From GWC2-45-44 sp041661665 (GTDB lineage Bacteria > Planctomycetota > Phycisphaerae > Sedimentisphaerales > UBA12454): 64,000 bases of DNA. Made by a program: the position numbers and the translations under genes. The notes under the pieces are model-generated. The model did no database searches and was not told where the DNA came from. It saw only the letters and a list, made by a program, of their open reading frames with translations. The DNA lies in NCBI GenBank assembly GCA_041661665.1, contig JBAZTW010000003.1:1-64000 (forward strand). Direction: 5' to 3'. Positions 16,017 through 24,853 of this stretch are shown one piece after another (the first letter of the stretch is position 1; every line of letters starts with the position of its first letter).

Positions 16017-16568
16017 CTATCTTTTAATTATGTCTATTATTTCATTAACCGCCTGTTCAAGGTCGTCGTTAATCACCATATACTTATAATGCTGCCAGGC
16101 GGCGGCAATTTCAATGCCCGCCCCGGCAAGCCTTTTTTCAATTTCTTTTTCCTCATCTCTGCCGCGGCCGTTTATTCTTCTTTGCAGTTCGGTATGTCTC
16201 GGCGGCAAAATAAAAATCAGCTTCACATCTGGATAGTGTTCCTTAATCTGTTTTGCGCCCTGCACATCAATTTCAAGAATAACAATTTTGCCCTGTTCAA
16301 GGGCAGATAGCGTTTTATCTTTCGGCGTGCCGTAAAAATTGCCGAATACCTCGGCATATTCGATAAAATTGCCCGCGGTAATTTGTCTTTTAAATTCATC
16401 CCTGGAGACGAAGTTATATTCTTTGGCTTCCTGTTCGTCGACTCTTTTTTCTCTGCTTGTGGTCGAAATGCTTAGATAGGCATCGTCGAGCCGCTTAAGA
16501 ATCTCGCCGCAAATAGTGCTTTTGCCCACTCCGCTTGGGCCGCTTATAACAACCAGTTGGCCTGTCAA
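16017..16568 (-). CDS. gmk: Guanylate kinase
   Basis: 183 residues. It phosphorylates GMP to GDP. P-loop GPSGVGKST, GMP-binding STTSREKRVDEQEAKEYNFV and YGTPKD, and LID RRINGRGRDEEKEIEKRL are visible. The start is TTG (TTG ACA GGC), with GGAGCGGAAA before it; there is no suitable ATG. Twelve bases separate it from yicC and 15 from rpoZ. Confidence 0.95.
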   Translation of the reverse strand: MTGQLVVISGPSGVGKSTICGEILKRLDDAYLSISTTSREKRVDEQEAKEYNFVSRDEFKRQITAGNFIEYAEVFGNFYGTPKDKTLSALEQGKIVILEIDVQGAKQIKEHYPDVKLIFILPPRHTELQRRINGRGRDEEKEIEKRLAGAGIEIAAAWQHYKYMVINDDLEQAVNEIIDIIKR

Positions 16569-16580
16569 TTTCCGCTCCGA

Positions 16581-17468
16581 TTACTCTATGTTCTGCACCT
16601 GTTCTTTGATTCTTTCGATGCAGGATTTTATTTGAACAACGTCGAGACAAATTTTCGCATCCGATGCCTTGCTCGCGATAGTGTTTGCTTCGCGAAGCAT
16701 TTCCTGTGTGATGAAATCCAGCTTTCGTCCGGTATGCTCGCCCTGTTTGCAACTGGCGACAAACTGCTCGATGTGAGAGCTAAGCCGAATAATTTCCTCG
16801 CTTATATCGCTTCTGTCGGCAAACAGCGCGACTTCTCTTGCCAGCGTATCGTTGTCAAGTTCGAGCCTTGCGCTTTGCAGCAGGTCTTTAACTCTTGCCG
16901 AAAGCCTGTCTCTATATTCCTGAACAACGACTAATTTTCTTGTTTTTACGTCCTCAAGCAGGCCGCCTATCTGTGTACACTGCTGAAAAAGGTCGTCAGC
17001 CAGAGCGGAGCCTTCCTGAAGACGCATTTTTTTCATCTGCTCCAGCGCAAGGGCGGTAACTTCAAAAACAGCTTTTTTCAGATTGTCCGCTTTTTCGTTT
17101 TCCGGCTCCTGAGGCCTTACAACTCCCGGCAGCAAAAGTAAATCCGCAAGATTGATAGTGCAGTCGATGCCGCTTTGAGGCCGACTGACGTTATTGAGTT
17201 TTTCGACATAGCTTTTCAGGGCGGCTGAATCGATTTCATACATCGGCTCGCCGCTTACGTTTTTATATCTGAGAAAATAGTTGACCGACCCGCGATATAT
17301 ATTGTCGCGAAGGAGCCTTTCGATTTCCTGTTCAAGAAAAGCGGCAGCTTCGGGCAATTTTATATTCGGCTTGAAATACCTGTTATTGACGGAACGTATT
17401 TCTACGGCATAGCTGATACCGTGAACTTCCCGGCAAACACGGGCAAAACCTGTCATACTATTTAACAT
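16581..17468 (-). CDS. yicC: YicC family endoribonuclease
   Basis: 295 residues, starting MLNSMTGFARV, the family's hallmark N-terminus. The C-terminal DUF1732 part is GRKLDFITQEMLREANTIASK with SDAKICLDVVQIKSCIERIKEQVQNIE. YicC proteins are endoribonucleases in E. coli and B. subtilis. Placement just before gmk is the usual bacterial context. Confidence 0.94.
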   Translation of the reverse strand: MLNSMTGFARVCREVHGISYAVEIRSVNNRYFKPNIKLPEAAAFLEQEIERLLRDNIYRGSVNYFLRYKNVSGEPMYEIDSAALKSYVEKLNNVSRPQSGIDCTINLADLLLLPGVVRPQEPENEKADNLKKAVFEVTALALEQMKKMRLQEGSALADDLFQQCTQIGGLLEDVKTRKLVVVQEYRDRLSARVKDLLQSARLELDNDTLAREVALFADRSDISEEIIRLSSHIEQFVASCKQGEHTGRKLDFITQEMLREANTIASKASDAKICLDVVQIKSCIERIKEQVQNIE

Positions 17469-17483
17469 ATTTGGCTGCTTTCA

Positions 17484-17861
17484 TTATTTAGCGGTCGGAG
17501 CGTTTGTTTCCGCTGCCGCCGGCTGCTGTGTTTCGGCTGGCTGAGTAGGTTGTGTTTGTGTCGCCGGCGCTGAAATTGGAGCGTTCTGCAGAAATTCGCT
17601 TGCTGTCGGTTTGAACCACTTTGCCGCGGCAACACTAAGCAGCAGCCATACGCCGACGATACTGATTGTAACCCAGGTAAGAAAATCGCCGGTCTTTGTT
17701 CCAAGCAGAGAGCTGCCGATGCCGCCAAAGGCCGCTGACAGCCCGCCGCCTTTGCCCTTTTGAATCAGGACGACAAGCACCAGAATTAGTGCCGCCAGTG
17801 TCCAGATGCCAATAACCAGTTTCATTACTAACGGCACAGCCGCTAAAGCAAAATTCATCAT
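17484..17861 (-). CDS. secG: Preprotein translocase subunit SecG
   Basis: 125 residues with two membrane helices (about 8-28 and 53-75) around the conserved cytoplasmic loop VVLIQKGKGGGLSAAFGG, the SecG signature. An unusual Pro/Thr/Gln/Ala-rich tail of about 40 residues follows. SecG supports SecYEG protein export. The start is ATG ATG at 17861 with GAGG 8 bases upstream. It sits between tpiA and yicC; tpiA-secG is a common pair. Confidence 0.92.
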   Translation of the reverse strand: MMNFALAAVPLVMKLVIGIWTLAALILVLVVLIQKGKGGGLSAAFGGIGSSLLGTKTGDFLTWVTISIVGVWLLLSVAAAKWFKPTASEFLQNAPISAPATQTQPTQPAETQQPAAAETNAPTAK

Positions 17862-17904
17862 ACTAAATACCTCTGAAAAAGTTTTATATTTATTATAGTT
17901 TTTG

Positions 17905-17962
17905 CACCTGTCGCTTCCGTCTTCGTTAAAACTACGACGAGACAAGTTCGCTCCAGGCTCTG
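17905..17962 (-). repeat. Repeat family C' copy split by an insert
   Basis: The two halves, CACCTGTCGCTT and TCGCTCCAGGCTCTG (plus strand), are parted by about 31 bases (CCGTCTTCGTTAAAACTACG and on). Lies between tpiA and secG. Confidence 0.55.
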
Positions 17963-17967
17963 TTTTT

Positions 17968-18738
17968 TTACTTTTTCGCTTCCGCTGCAGCCTTTATCAT
18001 TGCTGCGAAGTCGTCAGCTTTCAAACTTGCTCCGCCTACCAGCAGGCCATCGACATCGGGCTGCGACATCAGAACAGCGGCATTGCCGGCATTTGCCGAC
18101 CCGCCGTACTGGATTCTGATTTGGGCGGCAAAGTCCTTATTATACATACCGGCGATAAGCTGTCGAATCATTAAATGGACATCCTGTGCCTGCTGCGGAG
18201 TGGCGGTTAAGCCCGTTCCGATAGCCCATACCGGCTCGTAAGCAATGGTAATCGCCTTTGCTTTTTCAACGGTTATGCCAGCCATACCCTTTTGTATCTG
18301 CTCTTTTACAACGCTGTCGGTTTTGCCGGCTTTGCGTTCTTCAATGAGTTCGCCAACGCAGAAAATCGGCAGCAAACCCGCGTCAATAGCTGCAATCATC
18401 TTTTTGTTGATGAGTTCGTTGCTCTCGCCGATAACGTGTCTTCTCTCAGAGTGGCCGATGAGTACATCTTTACAGCCGACATCTTTGAGCATCGAACAGC
18501 TTACTTCGCCGGTGAAAGCGCCTTTTGCTTCAAAATAAACATCCTGGGCGCCTAAGCCGAGCTTTGCCGAACCGATGGCGTTTTTCACAGCCGCAAGATA
18601 AACGAAAGGCGGACAAACAGAAACATCAACTTTGTCAAGCAGGTCTGCGCATTTCAGCGCAACACCCTTTGCTAATTCGACAGCGCCTTTGCTGTCGGTA
18701 TTCATCTTCCAGTTTCCGCCGATAAATGGCTTTCTCAT
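17968..18738 (-). CDS. tpiA: Triosephosphate isomerase
   Basis: 256 residues. It interconverts dihydroxyacetone phosphate and glyceraldehyde 3-phosphate. Catalytic residues are seen in GNWKMN (Lys12), IGHSERRHV (His near 96) and AYEPVWAIGTG (Glu near 168), with the phosphate-gripping YGGSANAGN. Standard length. First of the run tpiA-secG-yicC-gmk-rpoZ-coaC-coaB. Confidence 0.97.
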   Translation of the reverse strand: MRKPFIGGNWKMNTDSKGAVELAKGVALKCADLLDKVDVSVCPPFVYLAAVKNAIGSAKLGLGAQDVYFEAKGAFTGEVSCSMLKDVGCKDVLIGHSERRHVIGESNELINKKMIAAIDAGLLPIFCVGELIEERKAGKTDSVVKEQIQKGMAGITVEKAKAITIAYEPVWAIGTGLTATPQQAQDVHLMIRQLIAGMYNKDFAAQIRIQYGGSANAGNAAVLMSQPDVDGLLVGGASLKADDFAAMIKAAAEAKK

Positions 18739-18810
18739 CCTTTAAAACTCCAAAATTTTTTAGACACAGCTCGGCTGAACTCGCCGAAGTCGAATTTACG
18801 CTGTTTTGTA

Positions 18811-19878
18811 TTACTCCAACAGCGTGTTATTCCTGGGATAGCTTCCAAGCACCGAAAGCTGCAAACAATGCTGCTTTACTTCTTCAAGACAGGCAAGGAT
18901 TTTTTCTTCCCTGCGATGTCCCTGACAATCGACAAAGAAATAATACTCCCATTGCCTTTTCTTGCTCGGCCTGGACTCTATATTAGTAAGGTTCACTTCC
19001 TTTTTCTTAAAAACGTCCAGCACATCGGCCAACGCGCCCGCCTTGTGAGCGGTGCTGAACAATATCGATGTTTTGTCGTCGCCGCTGGGTTTTGCATCTT
19101 CCCTGCTGATAACCAAAAACCGCGTTACGTTGTTCGCGATATCTTCTATGTTCTCGCATACAATCTGCAATCCGTACAGTTCAGCGGCTATGTCCGAGCC
19201 GATTGCCGCGGCGAATTTTTCTTCCGCCGCCATTTGCGCCGCTTTGGCGGTAGAGGCGACAGGTATCGTATTGGCTTCCTTAAAAGTCGCGCCCAGCCAT
19301 TTTCGGCACTGAACAAAAACCTCAGGCTTGGAATAAACCTTCTCAACTTCCTGAAGCTTGCAGTTAGCCAGCAGATTATGATGGACAGGCATATAGACTT
19401 CCGCGCAGATAAGCGCGGATGTATCAACAAAGGCATCAAGCGTTTCAACGACTTCGCCGCCGGTTGAGTTTTCTATCGGCACAACGCCGAGGTCGCAATG
19501 TCCCTTGCCGACCTCTTCAAATATCCCGCGAATATCAAGCACAGCTTCGTATTCAACGCTCTGACCGAATTTTCGTATTGCTGCGGTATGAGAAAAGCTG
19601 CCTTTCGGCCCTAAAAATCCAATTCGCAAAGGTCTTTCAAGAAAGAACGAGCCGCTCATCATTTCCCGCCAAATCGCAGCAAGCGTTCTGTCGGGCAGGG
19701 GGCCTTTGTTCAGTTCGGCGATTCGAGCGAGAACTTTTTTTTCCCGGTCAGGCGCATAAATCGGACCATCGCCTTTAGCCTTGCCTACTTCAACAACCAC
19801 CTGCGCACGCTCGTTAAGCAGCTCTACGAGCCTTGCGTCAATCTGGTCTATTTTCTTTCGTAAGTCCTCGATATTCAT
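18811..19878 (-). CDS. pheA: Bifunctional chorismate mutase / prephenate dehydratase
   Basis: 355 residues in three parts: AroQ chorismate mutase (1-85, LRKKIDQIDARLVELLNERA), prephenate dehydratase (about 88-265, GPKGSFSHTAAIRKF and VTRFLVI) and a C-terminal ACT regulatory domain with the Phe-binding ESRPSKK motif. It makes phenylpyruvate from chorismate, likely with feedback inhibition by phenylalanine. A promoter-like sequence lies at 19912-19940; pgsA is divergent. Confidence 0.96.
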   Translation of the reverse strand: MNIEDLRKKIDQIDARLVELLNERAQVVVEVGKAKGDGPIYAPDREKKVLARIAELNKGPLPDRTLAAIWREMMSGSFFLERPLRIGFLGPKGSFSHTAAIRKFGQSVEYEAVLDIRGIFEEVGKGHCDLGVVPIENSTGGEVVETLDAFVDTSALICAEVYMPVHHNLLANCKLQEVEKVYSKPEVFVQCRKWLGATFKEANTIPVASTAKAAQMAAEEKFAAAIGSDIAAELYGLQIVCENIEDIANNVTRFLVISREDAKPSGDDKTSILFSTAHKAGALADVLDVFKKKEVNLTNIESRPSKKRQWEYYFFVDCQGHRREEKILACLEEVKQHCLQLSVLGSYPRNNTLLE

Positions 19879-19911
19879 TGTTTTACTGCCAGAATATCCT
19901 AAAACCGGCTA

Positions 19912-19940
19912 TACTTACCATAATTGTCGGCGGCAGTCAA
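19912..19940 (-). promoter_or_regulatory. Candidate sigma70-type promoter of pheA
   Basis: Minus strand: -35 TTGACT (19940-19935), 17-base spacer, -10 TAAGTA (19917-19912), about 34 bases before the start codon. Confidence 0.5.
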
Positions 19941-20071
19941 ATAAATTGGTAAATTACAGTTTGTTTGCGGATAAAAAGATGAGACAATGTGTGATATGCT
20001 GATTTTCTATCGCCTTGGCCTTAAAAATCAGGATTGCTTTTATTCTGTTTTTGATTAGACTCAAAATCGAG

Positions 20072-20674
20072 ATGGTAAAACAAATGCCCAATATGTTGAC
20101 TTTCGGCAGATTAGTTCTGTCGGTGATATTTTTAGTTATGGTCTATCTGTCGCCGAACAGGGCCGAGCCGCACTGGCCGAACTGGCTTTATCTCGATACG
20201 GCGTTTGCGATTTTTCTTGTCGCTGCTTTTACCGATTTAGCCGATGGCTATTTAGCTCGGAAATTCAACGCTGCCAGCAAATTCGGCAGAATTGTTGACC
20301 CTTTGGCTGATAAAGTGCTGATTTGCGGAGCATTTGTCGTTTTCGCAATTATCGGCGAACCGAAACTTTTCAATCTCAGCAAGCCGACCCTTGCGATTAT
20401 CCAGTGGGCTTTCGTTGGCGTTATAATTGCCAGAGAAGCGATGGTTACGATTATTCGGCAATGGAGCGAGTCACACGGCATAGTATTCCCTGCTACCTTG
20501 AGCGGCAAACTGAAAATGTTAGTGCAGGCCTTCGCCGTCGGCACGGTTATGGTCAAAATGGCTCACGTTCAAACCGCCGCCTGGGGCTACTGGTTCACAT
20601 CTGCCGTTTATCTTATTACCATTTCAATTACCATTATCAGCGGCGTTTTGAGTTTTAAAAAGCTCAAAACATAG
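20072..20674 (+). CDS. pgsA: CDP-diacylglycerol-glycerol-3-phosphate 3-phosphatidyltransferase
   Basis: 200 residues, membrane enzyme of phosphatidylglycerol synthesis. The CDP-alcohol phosphotransferase motif DG-x2-AR-x8-G-x3-D-x3-D is exact (DGYLARKFNAASKFGRIVD then PLAD). About five membrane segments follow the N-terminal MPNMLTFGRLV. The ATG at 20072 is chosen; a TTG in frame at 20015 would add 19 residues not expected in the family. Confidence 0.93.
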   Translation: MVKQMPNMLTFGRLVLSVIFLVMVYLSPNRAEPHWPNWLYLDTAFAIFLVAAFTDLADGYLARKFNAASKFGRIVDPLADKVLICGAFVVFAIIGEPKLFNLSKPTLAIIQWAFVGVIIAREAMVTIIRQWSESHGIVFPATLSGKLKMLVQAFAVGTVMVKMAHVQTAAWGYWFTSAVYLITISITIISGVLSFKKLKT

Positions 20675-20772
20675 ATGTCAGAAATCAGACATCAGACTTC
20701 CGCTAATCTCCGGCTTTTCAGAGGTCTTGATTAAAATTTTTAAAAAATTTACAAAAATTTGATACTTTTCTA

Positions 20773-20801
20773 TTGAACTTCTCTTCGTACATAGATATAC
20801 C
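20773..20801 (+). promoter_or_regulatory. Candidate promoter of the KamA/ATP-grasp cluster
   Basis: -35 TTGAAC (20773-20778), 17-base spacer, -10 TATACC (20796-20801). The predicted start near 20808 gives a leader of about 70 bases containing the hairpin at 20816-20853. Confidence 0.55.
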
Positions 20802-20815
20802 GTCAATCTTATAGA

Positions 20816-20853
20816 GACTGCGCCGCCCAGCCGGCTTTGGCAGAGCCGCAGTC
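20816..20853 (+). other. Hairpin in the leader of the KamA cluster
   Basis: Outer stem GACTGC/GCAGTC encloses an inner GGCT/AGCC stem. It ends about 12 bases before the AAGGAA ribosome site of kamA. No T-run follows, so it is not a simple terminator. Confidence 0.5.
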
Positions 20854-20877
20854 GGAATTTACTTTAAGGAACCCTGT

Positions 20878-22230
20878 ATGTATGAGTTGTGCAGCTTGTC
20901 TGCGAACATTGACCAGGCAGACGAACCTCCGCCTATTACCGCTCAGAATCCCACTGATTCTGGGCAGCTCTCTGACACAAGCCAAAGAAGCGTCAATTGT
21001 TTTGATGATTGGAAATGGCAAATAAGCAAGCGAATCCGGGATTTATCCGGCCTTTACGAGCTTTTCCCAAACCTCAAGAATAACGATTTCATTCCCGCTG
21101 TAATTAAGAAGTATCCGATGGCTATTACGCCTTATTATGCTTCTTTAATACGCAAACTTGATATGTCTGACCCTGTTTTCGCGATGAGCATACCTCAAAT
21201 CAGCGAACTTCAGGACCCGGCCTGTCTTAGCGAAGACCCGCTGGAAGAAAACGAAGATATGCCCGTGCCGGGACTTGTTCACCGTTATCCCGACCGCGCG
21301 CTTCTGATTGCGACCACAACCTGCTCGATGTATTGCAGGCACTGTACAAGAAAAAGAGTCGCAGGCACAAGAGAAAGCACAATTTCACCGCTGCGGCTTA
21401 AACAGGTATATGAATATCTGATTACCCACCCGGAAATTCACGATGTGATTATCTCCGGCGGCGACCCGCTGACGATGAATACCGATGCTATCGAGCGGAT
21501 ATTAGAGACTTTAAGAAGCATTCCAAGCGTCCAGATTATCCGAATCGGCACAAGAACGCCTGTCGTCCTTCCGCAGAGAATTACCGATGAGCTGGTAAAT
21601 ATACTCAAAAAGTATCATCCGGTCTGGATAAATACCCACTTTAACCATCCCAACGAGCTTACCGCCCAAGCGGTCGAGGCTTGCGCGAAACTGGCTGATG
21701 CCGGAATACCGCTTGGCAACCAGTCTGTTCTGCTGCGAGGCATCAATGATACCCCGCAGATTTTCGAGCAGCTTTGCAGGGGCTTAGTTAGAATGAGAGT
21801 TAGACCTTACTATCTGTTCCAGTGCGACCTTGTTAAGGGTGTTGAGCATTTCAGAACGCCTTTGAGCAGAGGCATTGAGATTATGGAGTATCTCCGCGGC
21901 AGATTAAGCGGCATAGCGATTCCGACTTTTGTCGTCGATGCTCCCCACGGCGGCGGGAAAATCCCCGTTTTGCCGAATTATATCGTTTCCACGAGCCCGA
22001 CACATACCGTATTGAGAAACTTTGAAGGTATGATGATTAACTATCCCGAACCATCTCTCGGCAGACCGGCGGAAATTCCGGTTGTTGAAACTCCCGCCCG
22101 GTCGGTATGGGATTTGGCAAGCGGAAGAAGCTCGGTCATCGTGCCGGAGAATACCAAACGCTATCAAAGGCGAAAAACAATCATCAGAAAGAAGAACGCT
22201 TCAATGATTCAGGAAGAGTTCAACTTCTAA
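20878..22230 (+). CDS. kamA: Lysine 2,3-aminomutase (KamA family radical SAM/PLP enzyme)
   Basis: 450 residues. The radical-SAM cluster motif is C149-x3-C153-x2-C156 (CSMYCRHC), with the SGGDPL motif near 193. PLP lysine K361 is in DAPHGGGKIPVLPNY. Asp317 and Asp354 stand where the lysine side chain is held in Clostridium LAM (D293, D330, K337): the spacings of 37 and 7 residues are the same, so L-lysine to L-beta-lysine is the likely reaction. The N-terminal 40 residues are unusual (Cys, Pro, Ser rich). It is followed after 1 base by an ATP-grasp ligase, then another and a GNAT gene. An EF-P modification role is less likely because full length and C-terminal parts are kept and no efp or epmA is here. 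Confidence 0.92.
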   Translation: MYELCSLSANIDQADEPPPITAQNPTDSGQLSDTSQRSVNCFDDWKWQISKRIRDLSGLYELFPNLKNNDFIPAVIKKYPMAITPYYASLIRKLDMSDPVFAMSIPQISELQDPACLSEDPLEENEDMPVPGLVHRYPDRALLIATTTCSMYCRHCTRKRVAGTRESTISPLRLKQVYEYLITHPEIHDVIISGGDPLTMNTDAIERILETLRSIPSVQIIRIGTRTPVVLPQRITDELVNILKKYHPVWINTHFNHPNELTAQAVEACAKLADAGIPLGNQSVLLRGINDTPQIFEQLCRGLVRMRVRPYYLFQCDLVKGVEHFRTPLSRGIEIMEYLRGRLSGIAIPTFVVDAPHGGGKIPVLPNYIVSTSPTHTVLRNFEGMMINYPEPSLGRPAEIPVVETPARSVWDLASGRSSVIVPENTKRYQRRKTIIRKKNASMIQEEFNF

Positions 22231-22231
22231 T

Positions 22232-23218
22232 ATGATTGTAGGTCTCACTTATGATTTAAGAAAAGATTATGAAAAACTCGGCTATAGCGAGCAGGCCGTA
22301 GCCGAGTTTGATTCTGAAGAAACCATTTCGTTTATCGAATCCACCATACAGAGTCTCGGCTATGAGACCGCCCGAATCGGCAATGTGTTTTCGCTGTGCG
22401 AAAAATTGGCCGCCGGCGAAAAATGGGATTTGGTTTTCAATATCGCCGAAGGCCTTACCGGCAGAAACAGAGAAGCACAGGTTCCCGCGATGCTGGAGGC
22501 GTATAACATACCTTATACAATGTCTGACCCATTAGTTTGCGCGCTTACGCTTGATAAAGCGATGACCAAACGCATTTTGCAGTCGGCAGGTCTTGCGACA
22601 CCGAGATTTGCTGTTGTGGAATCTGCGAAAGACATTGCCGGCATTTCACTGCGGTATCCGCTTTTCGCAAAACCAATCGCCGAAGGCACAGGCAAGGGCG
22701 TTGATGAAAAAAGCAAAATTGAAAACCCAAAACAGCTTAAAACCGTCTGCGAAAATCTGCTTGAGCAGTTCAGGCAGCCTGTTTTAGTTGAAGAATTTCT
22801 GCCAGGCCGTGAATTTACCACCGCGATACTCGGCACGGGCAGCGATGCCTATGTGCTTGGCACGATGGAAATCGTAATGAGAACGCAAACCGATGGAAAT
22901 ATCTATTCTTATGATGCCAAGGAACGATGCGAGCAGTTGATAGACTATGTGCGGTTTGATGAAAAGCCGCTGGTCGATAAAATCGCCGCTCTGGCTCTTG
23001 AGGCTTACAAGGTTTTGGAATGTCGGGATACCGGCAGGATTGATATCCGCTGCGATTCAGCGGGCGAACCGTGTTTTATCGAAATTAACCCTCTGCCCGG
23101 TATGCATCCGACACATTCTGATTTGCCGATGATTGCAACAAGAGAAGGTATGAGTTATAAAAACCTGGTAAAAACAATAATAGATAGCGCTTTAAAAAGG
23201 GTCAAAAAGTTTTTGTAG
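22232..23218 (+). CDS. ATP-grasp ligase, D-alanine-D-alanine ligase-like (first copy)
   Basis: 328 residues. N-terminal domain (1-95, MIVGLTYDLRKDYEKLGYSE, DLVFNIAEGLTGRNREAQVP), then the ATP-grasp fold with PLFAKPIAEGTGKGV and metal-binding DIRCDSAGEPCFIEINPLPG. The layout is that of Ddl, but such copies outside the cell-wall cluster usually join other amino-acid-like substrates. The TAA of kamA and this ATG are separated by a single base, so it is translationally tied to KamA. Its TAG stop lies inside repeat family A (23215-23240). Confidence 0.85.
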   Translation: MIVGLTYDLRKDYEKLGYSEQAVAEFDSEETISFIESTIQSLGYETARIGNVFSLCEKLAAGEKWDLVFNIAEGLTGRNREAQVPAMLEAYNIPYTMSDPLVCALTLDKAMTKRILQSAGLATPRFAVVESAKDIAGISLRYPLFAKPIAEGTGKGVDEKSKIENPKQLKTVCENLLEQFRQPVLVEEFLPGREFTTAILGTGSDAYVLGTMEIVMRTQTDGNIYSYDAKERCEQLIDYVRFDEKPLVDKIAALALEAYKVLECRDTGRIDIRCDSAGEPCFIEINPLPGMHPTHSDLPMIATREGMSYKNLVKTIIDSALKRVKKFL

Positions 23219-23240
23219 GGTGGGCTCTTAGCCCACGCGG
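23215..23240 (+). repeat. Hairpin repeat family A, copy 3 (supplies a stop codon)
   Basis: Same 26 bases as copy 1 in the opposite direction. Its second to fourth bases, TAG, are the stop codon of the first ATP-grasp gene; the second begins 8 bases after the repeat. Confidence 0.85.
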
Positions 23241-23247
23241 CTGCTAT

Positions 23248-24231
23248 ATGAATATATTGATTATCCATAACGATTATGCTTCACACGCTTTCGCCGAAAG
23301 TAACGCCGGCCTGAAAGAGGAAGTGAACGCGGTTTGTAAAGCTCTGGTGGAACTTAAAATAAAATACACCATCAAAAGTATTAAGAAGATTGAGCAGCTT
23401 CCGAAAATTCTCGCAGCAAATAAGCAAAAAATTGTTTTTAATCTCGTTGAGGAATTGCCCGCGGATATTAAACACGCCTGTTTGGTGCCTGCGATTTGCC
23501 GCGGCTTCGGCAGAAAATTTACCGGCAGCGATACCCCCGCTCTGCTCCTCGCGCAAAACAAGGGACAGACAAAAGCGATTTTAAAAGCCGCAGGCGTTCC
23601 AGCTCCTGATGGCGCAATGGTTGAGGTTGGGCAGAAAATTTCCGTTAAAAATCTTACAAAAGGTTATTATATTGTCAAACCAGCTTTCTCCGATGCCAGC
23701 GAGGGCATAACCGCCGATTCTATCGTATCGCTCGGCAGCAAAAAAATGTCCGCCGTAATAGAAAAAATTCACAAGCAGTTTCGCCAGCCTGCGATCGTTG
23801 AGCAATTCATACCGAATCGGGAATTAAACGTTTCTGTTTTGCAGTGCGGCAGAAAAATAAAAGTTATGCCTATTGCGGAGATTGATTTCGGTGCATTTAA
23901 AAAAGGCAAACCAAAAATAGTTGATTACGCCGCCAAATGGTACGCCGATTCGTTTGAGTATAATAATACGCCTCGAATTTTGCCGGCAAAGCTGCCCGCC
24001 AAAGTTGCCGCGCTTGTCATGCAATATGCGATTGGCGCATTTAATGCTTTAGGCTGCAAAGATTATGTTCGAGTCGATTTTCGGTTAGACGAAAAAAATC
24101 ATCCATTTGTTATTGAGGTAAATCCCAACCCTGATATTTCGCCTGATGCGGGTTTTGCCGCGGCGATTGAGGCAGGCGGAATAAACTACAAAAAATTTGT
24201 TGAAACATTATTGAAAAATCCGGAATTATGA
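23248..24231 (+). CDS. ATP-grasp ligase, D-alanine-D-alanine ligase-like (second copy)
   Basis: 327 residues, diverged from the upstream copy. N-terminal MNILIIHNDYASHAFAESNA; IVFNLVEELPADIKHACLVP parallels the first copy's VFNIAEGL region; the ATP-grasp part has YYIVKPAFSDASEGI and YVRVDFRLDEKNHPFVIEVN. The Lys and the EVNPNPD metal site are kept, so it is likely active. It overlaps the GNAT gene by 4 bases (ATGA). A tandem ligase pair could add two different residues in turn; the substrates are unknown. Confidence 0.83.
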   Translation: MNILIIHNDYASHAFAESNAGLKEEVNAVCKALVELKIKYTIKSIKKIEQLPKILAANKQKIVFNLVEELPADIKHACLVPAICRGFGRKFTGSDTPALLLAQNKGQTKAILKAAGVPAPDGAMVEVGQKISVKNLTKGYYIVKPAFSDASEGITADSIVSLGSKKMSAVIEKIHKQFRQPAIVEQFIPNRELNVSVLQCGRKIKVMPIAEIDFGAFKKGKPKIVDYAAKWYADSFEYNNTPRILPAKLPAKVAALVMQYAIGAFNALGCKDYVRVDFRLDEKNHPFVIEVNPNPDISPDAGFAAAIEAGGINYKKFVETLLKNPEL

Positions 24232-24713
24232 AAACTAATGAAATAACGATTCACCAGACCCAGCAAAAAGACAAGCCTGCCATTATGAGGATGCTGAAAG
24301 ATACTAAATTCTTTCGTGATGGCGAAATTGTTATCGCCGAGGAAGTTCTTGACGATTCGCTTATTTGTGGAAAAGACGGAGAATATCGTTCATATTCCGC
24401 CGTCGAAAACAACGAGACAATCGGCTGGGTCTGTTTCGGCCCGACCGCCTGCACTATCGGCACGTTTGATGTTTTCTGGATTGTCGTGAACCCGAAATCG
24501 CAGGCCAAGGGCCTCGGCACAAAACTTATGGACTTCGCCACTGACCTTATAAAGAAGGATAATGGAAGGTTGATTGTCGTTGAAACATCGGGAATGGCGA
24601 AATATCTGGCCACGCAAAAGTTTTATGAAAAGCTCGGCTACAAAAAAGAAGCTGTACTGAAAGACTTCTACACCAAAGGTGATGACAAAATCATTTATCT
24701 CAAAAAATGTTGA
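24228..24713 (+). CDS. GNAT family N-acetyltransferase
   Basis: 161 residues. The acetyl-CoA site is VNPKSQAKGLGTKLMDFATD (Q/R-x2-G-x-G type), preceded by TFDVFWIV and followed by the C-terminal FYEKLGYKKEAVLKDFY. It is shorter than the beta-lysine acetyltransferase AblB but sits in a transcription unit with KamA, so an amino group on a beta-lysine product is a possible target. Context only; the substrate is not shown by sequence. Its ATG overlaps the ligase stop. Confidence 0.88.
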   Translation: MKTNEITIHQTQQKDKPAIMRMLKDTKFFRDGEIVIAEEVLDDSLICGKDGEYRSYSAVENNETIGWVCFGPTACTIGTFDVFWIVVNPKSQAKGLGTKLMDFATDLIKKDNGRLIVVETSGMAKYLATQKFYEKLGYKKEAVLKDFYTKGDDKIIYLKKC

Positions 24714-24788
24714 GAGGTATTTCTTTTGTCGATTAATTTTCATGCTATTTTACCACATAAATTCGTATATTAAAAAACAGTTTTTTCA

Positions 24789-24816
24789 TTGAGTGTTAGT
24801 AGAAAAGATATATAAT
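24789..24816 (+). promoter_or_regulatory. Candidate promoter of the secreted BamE-like protein gene
   Basis: -35 TTGAGT (24789-24794), 16-base spacer, -10 TATAAT (24811-24816, perfect). Predicted start about 30 bases before the ATG at 24854. Confidence 0.6.
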
Positions 24817-24853
24817 CAGAAGTTGTTTAATCCATTTTACAGGAGATATTGAT

